Shown here piece after piece: positions 46,655 through 55,513 of a DNA stretch of 64,000 bases. Both the position numbers and the translations under genes were made by a program. The notes under the pieces are model-generated. The model did no database searches. It was given only the letters and a program-made list of their open reading frames with translations, and was not told where the DNA came from. The stretch's first letter is position 1. The number at the start of each line of letters is the position of its first letter. The stretch lies in the NCBI GenBank assembly GCA_013373175.1, contig JABXII010000003.1, forward strand, positions 1-64,000, in the 5' to 3' direction. The stretch is from Campylobacteraceae bacterium (GTDB lineage Bacteria > Campylobacterota > Campylobacteria > Campylobacterales > Arcobacteraceae).

Positions 46655-47305
46655 ATGAAACTTCTATCTAGCATTGCATTAACTTCTATTTTAACTGCTA
46701 CTATCGCTACTGCTCAAACAACAATGTGTTTTAAAGAAAACCACAAATCAATGACTACTATTGAAACTACTGCATTAAGTGGTGGAGAATGTAAAAATCA
46801 AAAATCAGTTCAAGATATGAAAAAAGAGGGTTGGTCTGTTGTAGACATAAATATAGATAAAACTGAAAATGGCACAAACTATATTTATATATTTAAAAAA
46901 GAGGAAGCTAACTTATCATCAATTAATGAAAAAGCTTTAGAAGAGAAAATTTTAAATAGACTTGAAGAAAGAAAAAAACAAGAAATTGCAACAAAGAAAA
47001 AAGAAGCTTATCTTAGAAAAAGTAAATCTGGTGAAAAACTTTATAATGATAAATGTATTTCATGTCATGGTAAAAATGGTGAGCTTAAAGCAAAAGGTGT
47101 TTCAAGACCAATTAATAGTTTAAATCTCCAAGACTTTATGCTTTCAATTCAAGGCTATAATAATGGTGATTACGATAGAGGTATGGCATTTGTTATGAGA
47201 CCTTATGCAACTTTAATGACCAAAAAAGATATAAAAAATGTATATGTTTATTTAAGAAGCTTAAAAAATAAAAAAGAAGAAAATCCTGCAGAGGAAAATA
47301 AATAA
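46655..47305 (+). CDS. Periplasmic monohaem cytochrome c with N-terminal extra domain
   Basis: A 216-residue exported protein. The signal peptide ends near residue 20 (TATIATA). The N-terminal part (about 21-75) has two cysteines ([15 protein letters not shown]) and no family I recognise. A charged helix, probably coiled coil, spans about 85-125. The C-terminal class I cytochrome domain has [10 protein letters not shown] (about 134-143) and a possible Met ligand in [10 protein letters not shown]. prfB starts five bases after the stop, so the two are probably cotranscribed. The electron partner is unknown. Confidence 0.78.
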   Translation: MKLLSSIALTSILTATIATAQTTMCFKENHKSMTTIETTALSGGECKNQKSVQDMKKEGWSVVDINIDKTENGTNYIYIFKKEEANLSSINEKALEEKILNRLEERKKQEIATKKKEAYLRKSKSGEKLYNDKCISCHGKNGELKAKGVSRPINSLNLQDFMLSIQGYNNGDYDRGMAFVMRPYATLMTKKDIKNVYVYLRSLKNKKEENPAEENK

Positions 47306-47309
47306 TTAT

Positions 47310-48404
47310 ATGGATAATTATGAATACTCTGAATTACTAAAACTTCTTAATACAAAATTAGAAAATATTAAAAATATTTTAAAACCAGAAGAGTTAGAAA
47401 ATAGAATTAAAGAAATAGAAGAATTAGAAGCAGACCAAAACTTTTGGTCTGATGTAGAAAATGCTACAAAAATAGGAATTGAAAAAAATAGAATATTAAG
47501 TAATTTAAGTAAATTCAATAAAGCAAATGACGCTCTAAGTGGTAGTAATGAACTTTTTGAATTAGCAAATGAAGAAAATGATGAAGATACTTTTGAACTT
47601 CTATTTGAAGAAGCGAAGGAACTTGAACAGTTAGTAAAATCAACTGAAATTACTGTAATGTTAAGTTCTCCTGATGATTCTTCAAATGCTATTGTTTCTA
47701 TTCATCCTGGAGCTGGTGGTACTGAATCACAAGACTGGGCTAGTATGCTCTATAGAATGTATTTAAGATGGGCTGAGAGACAAAACTTTAAAATAGAACT
47801 ACTTGACTATCAAGATGGAGAAGAAGCTGGAATAAAAGATGTCTCTTTTATTATTAAAGGTGAAAATGCTTATGGTTATTTAAAAGCTGAAAATGGAATA
47901 CATAGACTTGTAAGAATTTCTCCCTTTGATTCAAATGCCAAAAGACACACCTCTTTTGCTTCTGTTATGGTAAGTCCAGAGATTGATGATAATATTGATA
48001 TAGAGATTGAAGATAAAGATATAAGAATTGATACATATAGAGCAAGTGGAGCTGGTGGTCAACATGTAAATAAAACTGAAAGTGCCATTAGAATAACTCA
48101 TATTGAATCAGGTATTGTTGTTCAATGTCAAAATGACAGATCTCAACACAAAAATAAAGCTAGTGCTATGAAAATGCTTAAATCAAGACTTTATGAGTTA
48201 GAACTAGAAAAACAACAAGCTGAAAAAAATGGTATAGAAAAAAGTGAAATAGGCTGGGGCCATCAAATTAGATCTTATGTTTTACAACCCTATCAACAAG
48301 TAAAAGATACTAGAAGCAATATTGGTTATTCTAATGTGGATGCAATACTTGATGGGGACATCACAAAAATTATAGAAGATGTCTTAATATCTCAAAAAAG
48401 TTAA
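47310..48404 (+). CDS. prfB: Peptide chain release factor 2
   Basis: Releases the peptide at UGA and UAA stops. The anticodon-like tripeptide is SPF (in [12 protein letters not shown]), which marks RF2, and the catalytic GGQ is in [16 protein letters not shown] (about 246-261). The 364 residues run in one frame from the start; the programmed +1 frameshift used by E. coli and many others to autoregulate prfB is absent. The ATG at 47310 lies five bases after the cytochrome stop and has only a weak ribosome site (GAGG in the upstream gene). Confidence 0.95.
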   Translation: MDNYEYSELLKLLNTKLENIKNILKPEELENRIKEIEELEADQNFWSDVENATKIGIEKNRILSNLSKFNKANDALSGSNELFELANEENDEDTFELLFEEAKELEQLVKSTEITVMLSSPDDSSNAIVSIHPGAGGTESQDWASMLYRMYLRWAERQNFKIELLDYQDGEEAGIKDVSFIIKGENAYGYLKAENGIHRLVRISPFDSNAKRHTSFASVMVSPEIDDNIDIEIEDKDIRIDTYRASGAGGQHVNKTESAIRITHIESGIVVQCQNDRSQHKNKASAMKMLKSRLYELELEKQQAEKNGIEKSEIGWGHQIRSYVLQPYQQVKDTRSNIGYSNVDAILDGDITKIIEDVLISQKS

Positions 48405-48430
48405 CAAACTGTTAACTGTATATTTTTTTT
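48399..48430 (+). terminator. Weak terminator after prfB
   Basis: An 8-bp AT-rich stem (AGTTAACA / TGTTAACT) overlapping the stop codon, followed by eight T from 48423. Confidence 0.55.
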
Positions 48431-48480
48431 ACAACTTTTTAACACTTTTTTAATAACTTTTCTATATAATGTAAGTTCAT
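48423..48480 (+). promoter_or_regulatory. Porin copy 2 promoter with phased T-tracts
   Basis: TATAAT at 48475-48480 is preceded by four T-tracts (48423-48430, 48436-48440, 48446-48451, 48458-48461). Their centres are about 11 bases apart, which predicts bent DNA in place of a -35 box. Confidence 0.65.
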
Positions 48481-48501
48481 TTAACACAAAAAGGGATAAA
48501 A

Positions 48502-49653
48502 ATGAAAAAATTCGTAAAAATGAGTTTAGTAGCTGCATTAGCAGTAACTGGAACTGTTGCATCTGCACAACCATTAGCAGAAGCTATTAAAAATGTAGAT
48601 GTATCTGGTACAGTTGCATATAGATATAATGACTATGAAGAAACTACTGGTGGACAAGATGATAGTGCATCTTCAAACAATTATAAAATTGCTGTTAACT
48701 TAAAATCAAAAGTTAATGATGATGTTACTGCAAATACTAGATTTATTATTGGTGCTGCTGGCGGAGACGCTGTTTCATTAAATAATCATGATGAAGGTGA
48801 TGCAAATCCAAGCGTTACTCTTTCTGAAGTAAACTTTACTTATACAGGTATTGCAAATACTGCAATTACTGTTGGTAAACAAGGTTTAGCTACTCCATTT
48901 ACTCTACATAGAGATGCAATGGGTAATGAACAAGTTGGTACTGGTATCTTAGCTCTTACTAATGTTGGACCTGTTACTTTAGCTGGTGCTTATTTCAACC
49001 AAACAAACTTAGATACTGATGTTAATGAAATGAGTAATGATTTAGGTCTAGCAGGTGACGAAAATGTTATCGTTGCTGGTGCTATTTTAAATATTGCTGG
49101 TATTACTGCTGATGTATGGTATGCAGACTTACAAGATACTTTTGATGCATATACAATTGGTTTAGCTGCATCTTATGATATTTCTGATGTAAACTTAGCT
49201 CCATATGCTAGATATACTTCTTTAGACTTAGACAACTCTTCGGCAGATAATAAATTATGGAAAATTGGTATGAGAGCACAAATGGGAATCTTTGGAGCTC
49301 ATTTAGGTTACGGTCAAACTGATGACGAAGGTGGAGTTACATCTTTAGATTATAGTGCAGCAACTGGTTATGATGAGCACTGGAGAGTTACTCTTTCTGG
49401 TCAAACTGATGCAGATGTTATTTATGCAGACGTAAATGCACAAGTTACTGATACTGTAAACTTATCATTAAATTACTCTGATTTAGATAATGATTCAACT
49501 AATACTGATGAAACTGAAATTTATGGTCAAGTAAAATATGACATGAGTAAAAACTTCTACACATTTGTTAGAATTGGTCAATATGAAGTTGATCAAACTG
49601 GTGATGACATCGATTCAACAATCGGTAGAGTTCACGTACAATACTCTTTCTAA
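48502..49653 (+). CDS. Major outer membrane porin, Campylobacter MOMP type (copy 2)
   Basis: A paralogue of the porin at 45380 with the same 383-residue length. Signal peptide about 1-22, barrel strands through the protein, and a C-terminal RVHVQYSF. The first 45 residues differ from copy 1 at only a few positions, and GTGILALTNVGPVTLAGAYFNQ is shared exactly, while the acidic loops are diverged. It has a short simple leader and a strong bent-DNA-type promoter, so it is probably regulated differently from copy 1. The A-rich spacer AAAAAGGGATAAAA carries the ribosome site. Confidence 0.88.
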   Translation: MKKFVKMSLVAALAVTGTVASAQPLAEAIKNVDVSGTVAYRYNDYEETTGGQDDSASSNNYKIAVNLKSKVNDDVTANTRFIIGAAGGDAVSLNNHDEGDANPSVTLSEVNFTYTGIANTAITVGKQGLATPFTLHRDAMGNEQVGTGILALTNVGPVTLAGAYFNQTNLDTDVNEMSNDLGLAGDENVIVAGAILNIAGITADVWYADLQDTFDAYTIGLAASYDISDVNLAPYARYTSLDLDNSSADNKLWKIGMRAQMGIFGAHLGYGQTDDEGGVTSLDYSAATGYDEHWRVTLSGQTDADVIYADVNAQVTDTVNLSLNYSDLDNDSTNTDETEIYGQVKYDMSKNFYTFVRIGQYEVDQTGDDIDSTIGRVHVQYSF

Positions 49654-49678
49654 TCATTTAGAGAATTTTAAAACAAAT

Positions 49679-49713
49679 AAAAAAGGCTTTGGTTTAAACC
49701 AAAGCCTTTTTTT
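49679..49713. terminator. Bidirectional terminator between porin 2 and addB
   Basis: A nearly perfect palindrome with 14-bp arms (A-run, GGCTTTGG / CCAAAGCC, T-run) and a TTTAAA loop. It is usable from both strands. Confidence 0.9.
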
Positions 49714-49790
49714 ATGTCAAATTTGTAAACTTAAGAGACTTATATTTTATCAGTAAATCACAAATAATATATTACTAAACTGTATAAAAA

Positions 49791-52142
49791 CTATTCTTTA
49801 TCACAAATTGCCTTATAAATACAGTATTGGCAAGTTTGATTATTATCACACTTTTCAAAATTTACACTTGACGTTTTAAACTCTGAAAATATATTTTTAA
49901 GTAATTCTAACTTTTCATTTAATACTACTTCTTCTAGCAGTTTCATATTATGTAAATCATAATAAAAGGTATTTATATTATTAGAGTTATATAAACTTTC
50001 AACACCTAAAAAATAAAACTCTAGTTGGAAATCAACTGCTTTTTCATAAGTTCTTTTTGTACTAACTTTTAAATTAGATGATGTCTTATAATCTAATACA
50101 AAATATTCATCATTTAAAATATCAATTCTATCAATCTTTCCTTGAAGTTTTATTCCTTCATATTCACAGAAAAATGGTTTTTCTAAAGCCAATACCTTAA
50201 AACCTTTTTCAAACCTTTTATCTTCTAATTGTACAAAATCTTTTAATTTTTTCTTCCAAATCTCTAAATCAAGATTTAAAAATGGATTTTCACTTCTATT
50301 TTTATTAAAAATATCAAGTAATACTTCATAGGCTCTTTTATCTTGATTATAATACTCTTCTAAAGTATTATGAATGATATTACCTAATTCATAGCCTTTT
50401 GGCTTTATAGAGATATCATGCTCTTTTATTTTAAGTATATGATTTAAATAATATTTCCTTTTGCATTCTAAAAACTCTTTTAAAGAACTTGCACTCCATA
50501 CTAATTTTGAAAGGTCAATATCTAAAACTATTTTTTCATTAAAATGCTTTAATCTATTTTGAGAATATAAAATATGTTTATATTCATTGTCATATAGTTT
50601 TTCATCAATTTTTATATCAAAAAGTTTATTTGCAAATCTAGATATCTGATCAGAATCATTTTTTACATATGAAATAGCTATATTTTTAGAGTTTGAAATT
50701 AATCTCTTGTAATAATATTTTTGTAAATCTTCTCTATCATTTGAAGTAGGTAAATTTACTTTTTGTTTTAAGGCTGTTGATAGAAACTTATCCTTCAAAC
50801 TTCTTTTTGGAATAAGTGACTCATTAAAATCACAAATTATTACAGCTTCAAAGTTTATAAGTCTACTTTCAAGTAATCCCATTACAGTGATTTTACCAGA
50901 GTTAATATCATCTAAAGTGATAGAAGATACTTTTTGAAAGAAAATCTTCATTGCATCTTTTAAAAGTATTGGTTCTTCTTGAGAAAAGACAAGTTTTTCA
51001 TACCTAAAGCAAACTTCATCAAACTTTTCAAGTAATTCATTATCATCTTCAAGACTTTTAAGATATTCACATATTTTATTAAACTTTTCTTTTGTTAAAT
51101 ATGCTTTAGAAACATTGGAAAAGACCTCTTTATAAAAATTTTCATCAATTTCAAGATATTCTATATTTTTAAATACTTTTATTTCATCATCGAAAAGTGA
51201 AGTATTTATTGCATCAAGAGCTTTATAAAGTTTTGAAGTTTTAATATCAATACCCATAGCGTAGTTAAAATAGCCTTCACAATCAAAAAGTCTTAGCAAG
51301 TTAGCAAAATCTTCATCAGGTAAAACAAGTGCTATTTTTGAAGGATTTAATCCCTTAGTTATAAAGTTTACAATTGAAGCTTTTATAAAAGCTATTTGAT
51401 TTATTCTAGAAGAAAAACCTTTTATCTCTATACTATCAAGATACTCTTCTAAAATGTTTTCTTCAATTATTATTTTTGAACTTAAATTTATATTATATTT
51501 TCGACCCTTTTCAAGGCTGAAACCATAATCAATAAACTTTTTTATAGATTTTGTATTATATTCATTATAAATAAACTCTAACTCTAAATCTATAAGTTTT
51601 GAAACCTCTTTTATTATCTCAAACTCAAACTGAGTAAAATATCCTTCAAAATATAATTTAATATTTTTGTATCTGCTTATAAAATCTTTATTTATTTTAA
51701 AATGTAAATGCATATTTATTCTATCAATTGCATTATTCTTTTCTAAAATATTTAAATAATTTCTATATATTTGAATAAGAATCTCTAAATGTTCTTCATA
51801 ATAAGAGTATGTATCTGCTGTAATTATTGATTCTATACTTACATTTTCACTTGCAATTTCTAAAAAAAATCTATATATATAATCACTTTGTTTTAAAAAA
51901 GCATTAAAACTAGAAGAGATACCAAGAGCTGAAAGATTTACATTTTTAACAGCTTCATTAAGATATAAAAATCTTTGTTCTTCATCTATTATTTTTTTAT
52001 TTTCAAAAAAAAGTGATTTCTTAAAAAATTCGTCTATTGTAGTGATTGTAGGAAGAAGAGTATTAGATAGATTATCTTTATCTAAATACTCTCTTATTGA
52101 TCTAGAAGTGGGGAATACTAATAGTTTATTGCTCTTTAGCAT
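49791..52142 (-). CDS. addB: AddB-like nuclease/helicase subunit
   Basis: Likely partner of the AddA-type gene at 4425 in double-strand-break resection. The 783 residues start with a degenerate P-loop (VFPTSRSIREYL), continue with an inactive helicase-like core, and end in a PD-(D/E)XK nuclease (GNIIHNTLEEY, GKIDRIDI, FVLDYKTSS, about 610-700). The AddB [4Fe-4S] staple is visible: one Cys in FLECKRKYYL (about 560) and three in CDNNQTCQYCIYKAIC near the C-terminus. It overlaps fixH by 17 bases and is the last gene of the cbb3 run. Confidence 0.84.
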   Translation of the reverse strand: MLKSNKLLVFPTSRSIREYLDKDNLSNTLLPTITTIDEFFKKSLFFENKKIIDEEQRFLYLNEAVKNVNLSALGISSSFNAFLKQSDYIYRFFLEIASENVSIESIITADTYSYYEEHLEILIQIYRNYLNILEKNNAIDRINMHLHFKINKDFISRYKNIKLYFEGYFTQFEFEIIKEVSKLIDLELEFIYNEYNTKSIKKFIDYGFSLEKGRKYNINLSSKIIIEENILEEYLDSIEIKGFSSRINQIAFIKASIVNFITKGLNPSKIALVLPDEDFANLLRLFDCEGYFNYAMGIDIKTSKLYKALDAINTSLFDDEIKVFKNIEYLEIDENFYKEVFSNVSKAYLTKEKFNKICEYLKSLEDDNELLEKFDEVCFRYEKLVFSQEEPILLKDAMKIFFQKVSSITLDDINSGKITVMGLLESRLINFEAVIICDFNESLIPKRSLKDKFLSTALKQKVNLPTSNDREDLQKYYYKRLISNSKNIAISYVKNDSDQISRFANKLFDIKIDEKLYDNEYKHILYSQNRLKHFNEKIVLDIDLSKLVWSASSLKEFLECKRKYYLNHILKIKEHDISIKPKGYELGNIIHNTLEEYYNQDKRAYEVLLDIFNKNRSENPFLNLDLEIWKKKLKDFVQLEDKRFEKGFKVLALEKPFFCEYEGIKLQGKIDRIDILNDEYFVLDYKTSSNLKVSTKRTYEKAVDFQLEFYFLGVESLYNSNNINTFYYDLHNMKLLEEVVLNEKLELLKNIFSEFKTSSVNFEKCDNNQTCQYCIYKAICDKE

Positions 52143-52695
52143 CAGACTTTATATATATGTAACCCACATCAATTGAAGTTTTGAAATTTCCAGTAACATT
52201 CCAATTACCTTTTAATGGTAAGTCAAAATACATAACGTATTTTCCATCTTCAAGTTTGAAATCAGCTGTTTTAAAATCCATTGTAAACTTATGATTTGTT
52301 GGTCTAGATATTCTAAGATTGATATCTAAATCCTTAACAACATTTCCTGCTTTATCTTTTGCAAGTATTTCTACTTTATTTTTACCTTTGATAAAACTTT
52401 TTTTGTGAGCTGAAGTTTTTTCAATAACTCTTTGCCCTTTAAACATATCATCAATTACTAATCCAAACTCTTTTTTATCATTAAATACAATTTTAAAATC
52501 ATATTTTGATAAGAAAGCTTTATTTGAAGTAACTACATCATTATAATGTTCATCTAAATATTGATATTTTTTTAAAAAAGTTTCATCTTCATGTACTGGT
52601 GTATTTACTGCTGAGTAAATAGTCCAAACAATCATTGCAAATGTAAATGAAAAAATACTAATAAAAAGTAATGGCCAAAAATTTCTTTTTTTCAT
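52126..52695 (-). CDS. fixH: FixH/CcoH-like oxidase assembly protein
   Basis: A 189-residue membrane-anchored protein with one N-terminal TM after KKRNFWPLLFI (about 7-28) and a periplasmic beta-rich domain with LRISRPTNHKFTMDF and a GNWNV turn, the pattern of FixH. FixH/CcoH is needed to assemble cbb3 oxidase. Its position downstream of ccoNOQP supports this. There is no FixG, FixI or FixS (CcoG, CcoI, CcoS) in the window. Confidence 0.8.
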   Translation of the reverse strand: MKKRNFWPLLFISIFSFTFAMIVWTIYSAVNTPVHEDETFLKKYQYLDEHYNDVVTSNKAFLSKYDFKIVFNDKKEFGLVIDDMFKGQRVIEKTSAHKKSFIKGKNKVEILAKDKAGNVVKDLDINLRISRPTNHKFTMDFKTADFKLEDGKYVMYFDLPLKGNWNVTGNFKTSIDVGYIYIKSDAKEQ

Positions 52696-52707
52696 AAATT
52701 AGTTATC

Positions 52708-53334
52708 CTATTTTTTTCTTCTAAGTACTGCATAAACATATAATAAAAGTCCTATCACTATTAATGAATACATAAAGACTTTCCAAATTGTTCCTGCTAC
52801 TTTACCTGAGCTTCCTATGCTACTTTCAAGTTTGATATTTTTTGATTCTGCGATAGTATCTGCAATAGCTGCATATCCATTTAAAATAGCTGCACTTGCT
52901 TTTGCAAAAGTAGAGTTTTTATCCTTTGACGCTAGTAATGGTACAACATAACTATTCAAAATATCATTCTTATCAACAGTGTCTTTCAAACTTGAAGATA
53001 CAATTAAATTTACATGAGTATCTTCAATTGCCATTGTAAGTAAAACATAAGGCTTGTGTAATGCTTGTGTAATTTCAGCCTCATACTCTTTTATATATTT
53101 AATTTTATCTTTTGTTGAGATATTTGGGTCAAGTCCTAAAGTACTTTTTGCATATACATATATGTTTACACCTAATTTTGATGATGTTTCATTACCAATT
53201 TCATCTATTTTTCCAATAGCTCTTTGATCAATTAATCCATCAGAACTTAAAACAAATTTGCTTGCATATAAATTTGAAGATAAGAAAAGTAGCAGTGAGA
53301 ACACTGCTACTTTAATAAAGTTTAACTTTTTCAT
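52708..53334 (-). CDS. TPM-domain membrane-anchored periplasmic protein
   Basis: A 208-residue protein with a signal peptide (about 1-24, ending LYASK), a TPM-type domain (about 28-165; LSSDGLIDQRAIGKIDEIG followed by LGVNIYVYAKSTLG) and a C-terminal TM (about 183-202) with a basic tail. TPM domains occur in photosystem repair and phosphatase-like proteins; no activity can be assigned here. Its start overlaps the stop of the upstream 30-codon gene by one base (TAATG), so it belongs to the cbb3 run. Confidence 0.72.
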   Translation of the reverse strand: MKKLNFIKVAVFSLLLFLSSNLYASKFVLSSDGLIDQRAIGKIDEIGNETSSKLGVNIYVYAKSTLGLDPNISTKDKIKYIKEYEAEITQALHKPYVLLTMAIEDTHVNLIVSSSLKDTVDKNDILNSYVVPLLASKDKNSTFAKASAAILNGYAAIADTIAESKNIKLESSIGSSGKVAGTIWKVFMYSLIVIGLLLYVYAVLRRKK

Positions 53335-53426
53335 TAACCTACGTAAATTCTTGCAGAATCAAAGAAAGATAAATATGCAGATAACGCAGCCGAAGCTAAT
53401 AGTAATATTCCTATAATTTTATCCAT
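53334..53426 (-). CDS. 30-residue single-TM protein in the cbb3 cluster
   Basis: An ORF too short for usual gene finders. It encodes 30 residues beginning MDKIIGILLLASAALSAYL and ending DSARIYVG: one hydrophobic helix (about 4-21) and a short polar tail. A strong ribosome site (AGGAGAG) sits seven bases before the ATG, and the stop overlaps the TPM gene start. The oxidase context suggests a small cbb3 subunit or assembly peptide such as CcoM, but there is no recognisable sequence match. Confidence 0.65.
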   Translation of the reverse strand: MDKIIGILLLASAALSAYLSFFDSARIYVG

Positions 53427-53437
53427 TTTATCTCTCC

Positions 53438-53683
53438 TTACTGAGGTTTACCAACAAGATTATAATGTTTGTTATTATCAGCACTATTTGCTTCTAATCC
53501 ATCTAAATCTTGATTGATTTTATAAAAGTTTGTAGATTCATTTTGTTGAACTACAATCGCTCCGTATGTTAATACTCCTAAAATTGTTAGAAGTAAAACT
53601 GTAGCAATTAACATTCCTGTGATACCATGAAGAAGAGAAAAAAGCCCTCTTTCATTTTCGTTCATTTGTGAATTTCCTGCCAT
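53438..53683 (-). CDS. DUF4006 family small membrane protein
   Basis: An 81-residue protein with one TM (about 20-45, MLIATVLLLTILGVLTYGAIVV) and a polar C-terminal tail. Genes of this kind follow ccoP in Campylobacterota, and I match it to DUF4006 on that position and the N-terminal ENERGLFSLLHGITGMLIA. A role in cbb3 function is likely from context only. It begins two bases after ccoP. Confidence 0.78.
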   Translation of the reverse strand: MAGNSQMNENERGLFSLLHGITGMLIATVLLLTILGVLTYGAIVVQQNESTNFYKINQDLDGLEANSADNNKHYNLVGKPQ

Positions 53684-53684
53684 C

Positions 53685-54578
53685 TTACTCTCCTAAACTT
53701 CTAATATAAGCAGCTACTGCTTTTTCTTGAGTAGGATTTAGTCTACCTTTAAATGAAGGCATCATACCAATTGTACCTTTTTTACCATTTTCTAAAACAG
53801 TAGATACGATTGCATTATCATACTCAACAATGTTTGGACCAACGTAAGGCATACCTTTACCATCTGCTCCGTGACAAGAAGCACATACTGCATATGATGC
53901 TGGTTGTTCACCTTTGAACCCACCTGCCACATATGAAGATACTGCATCAATATCTGCTTGATCAGTTAACATCATTGGTGGCATTCCTGCTGGATATGCT
54001 TCAGTGAAGTTATTTGCACCATTTTTAATTACATACTCAACTTGATTCTTAGCAATTCTATTTGTTAAGTTATGAGCTTTACCATTAATACCTTCAGCAT
54101 CAACACCATGACAAGGTGCACACTGTACTAGGTATGTAGATTCACCCATTGCAACTAGAGTATCTTGAGATGGGTTTTCCCATTTTGAAGAGAATCTTGA
54201 GTTATACTCATTTACTTCTTCATTATATTGTCCAATTTGTGAAAATCCGTTAGTTGGGTAACCGATTGTCCAGTACCAAAACAACCAAACTAAAGTACCA
54301 ATAAATGCTAATCCCCAACCAGTTGGGATAGGATTTTTATATTCACCAATTCCATCCCAGTTATCTTCTGCTAATTCACCGCTAGCAGTATCATTTTTCA
54401 TTTGGTTAACATACTTAAGTGCAACAAATACTGTAATAGTAATAATTGCAACTGCAGCTAACATTGTAAGGTCATTAATATAATCCTCACCAAAGCTAAA
54501 AGCATCACCAGCAACATAATATGTTCCTGACATTAAAGCAATGATAAGAATAATACCACCTATTACCATAGATTTCAT
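53685..54578 (-). CDS. ccoP: cbb3 oxidase dihaem subunit CcoP
   Basis: Brings electrons from periplasmic cytochromes to the oxidase. Two N-terminal TMs (about 3-24, 35-55) and a further hydrophobic stretch near 88-108 (WGLAFIGTLVWLFWYW) precede two cytochrome c domains with CAPCHGVDAEG (about 152) and CASCHGADGKG (about 232). Met ligands are likely in GMPPMMLT and GMMPSFKG. The 297 residues are normal. Confidence 0.96.
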   Translation of the reverse strand: MKSMVIGGIILIIALMSGTYYVAGDAFSFGEDYINDLTMLAAVAIITITVFVALKYVNQMKNDTASGELAEDNWDGIGEYKNPIPTGWGLAFIGTLVWLFWYWTIGYPTNGFSQIGQYNEEVNEYNSRFSSKWENPSQDTLVAMGESTYLVQCAPCHGVDAEGINGKAHNLTNRIAKNQVEYVIKNGANNFTEAYPAGMPPMMLTDQADIDAVSSYVAGGFKGEQPASYAVCASCHGADGKGMPYVGPNIVEYDNAIVSTVLENGKKGTIGMMPSFKGRLNPTQEKAVAAYIRSLGE

Positions 54579-54579
54579 A

Positions 54580-54804
54580 TTATTTCTCCTTCTCTTTATT
54601 CTTTTCTTCTTTATTTATATTTTCGAGAGGATCTGACTCTATTGTGTCATCATGAACTAAATTCGAATATTTTTCAAAATCTCTTTCACCTTTTTTGTCT
54701 CTTCTATAAATAGAAAAAGCATACGAATAAAACACAACAAATACTGCCAAGATTAGGAAAAATTTCGCGTAACCTTGGATAGTAAGAAGAGTCTCTTGAT
54801 CCAT
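54580..54804 (-). CDS. ccoQ: cbb3 oxidase subunit CcoQ
   Basis: A 74-residue protein with one TM (about 11-30, KFFLILAVFVVFYSYAFSIY) followed by a highly charged tail ending in KEKEK. CcoQ stabilises the oxidase core. Assignment rests on size, single helix with YR(R)DKKGERDFEKY after it, and its place between ccoO and ccoP. Confidence 0.92.
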   Translation of the reverse strand: MDQETLLTIQGYAKFFLILAVFVVFYSYAFSIYRRDKKGERDFEKYSNLVHDDTIESDPLENINKEEKNKEKEK

Positions 54805-54813
54805 TTTAACCTC

Positions 54814-55497
54814 TTATTTTAAAGAATTTAAATATGCAATTAATGCAACAATTTCAGGAACTTGACCGTTTGCAACGGCATCTTTTACAGCTTGGTTTTT
54901 CATATCAGCTGCGATTGCTTTTGCTTCTTCTTTAGCTTTTGCAATTGCACTTTCATAATCACCTAACTCTACGTCAACTTTTCCATCACCATCTAGATCT
55001 TGATCATATGGTGTTTTGAATACAGTTTTAACTGTATATGCTTCTGCGTATGCAGTATCTAAATCAGCAATATTTGTAAACTGATGTGGATATGCTGGCA
55101 TAACTGTTCCAGGTACAACTGAAGAAGGATTCATCATATGTGATTCATGCCAATCAGTTGTTCTATAATTACCAACTCTCATTAAATCTGGTCCAGTTCT
55201 TTTTGATCCCCATAAGAATGGTCTATCATAAGCATACTCTCCAGATAAAGAGTACATACCATATCTATCAGTTTCTGATTTAAATGGTCTAATTAATTGT
55301 GAGTGACAAGCATTACATGAATCTTTAATATATACATGTCTACCTGCTAACTCTAACACACTGTATGGTTTTGTACCAACAGTTGGTCTACTTTGTTTTG
55401 CGAAATCAGGAATAACTTCGATAATCCCTGCAAATGCAATAAATATAAATACTAATACCGCAAAGAAAAACGGTCTTTGTTCAAACCAATGAAACAT
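54814..55497 (-). CDS. ccoO: cbb3 oxidase monohaem subunit CcoO
   Basis: Membrane-bound cytochrome c subunit. One N-terminal TM (about 10-28) and the haem motif CNACHSQLIRPF (about 57). The likely Met ligand is in PGTVMPAYPHQF, and LIAYLNSLK closes the domain. An Asp/Lys-rich insert (DLDGDGKVDVELGDYE, about 167-182) resembles a calcium-binding loop, consistent with calcium sites known in cbb3 enzymes, but this is an inference. Confidence 0.96.
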   Translation of the reverse strand: MFHWFEQRPFFFAVLVFIFIAFAGIIEVIPDFAKQSRPTVGTKPYSVLELAGRHVYIKDSCNACHSQLIRPFKSETDRYGMYSLSGEYAYDRPFLWGSKRTGPDLMRVGNYRTTDWHESHMMNPSSVVPGTVMPAYPHQFTNIADLDTAYAEAYTVKTVFKTPYDQDLDGDGKVDVELGDYESAIAKAKEEAKAIAADMKNQAVKDAVANGQVPEIVALIAYLNSLK

Positions 55498-55513
55498 TAT
55501 TACACCCTCCTTC

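Noticed and set aside
47310-47400. Programmed frameshift in prfB
   Set aside because: The reading frame is continuous from the ATG through the GGQ motif, with no in-frame UGA or slippery CUU near codon 25.
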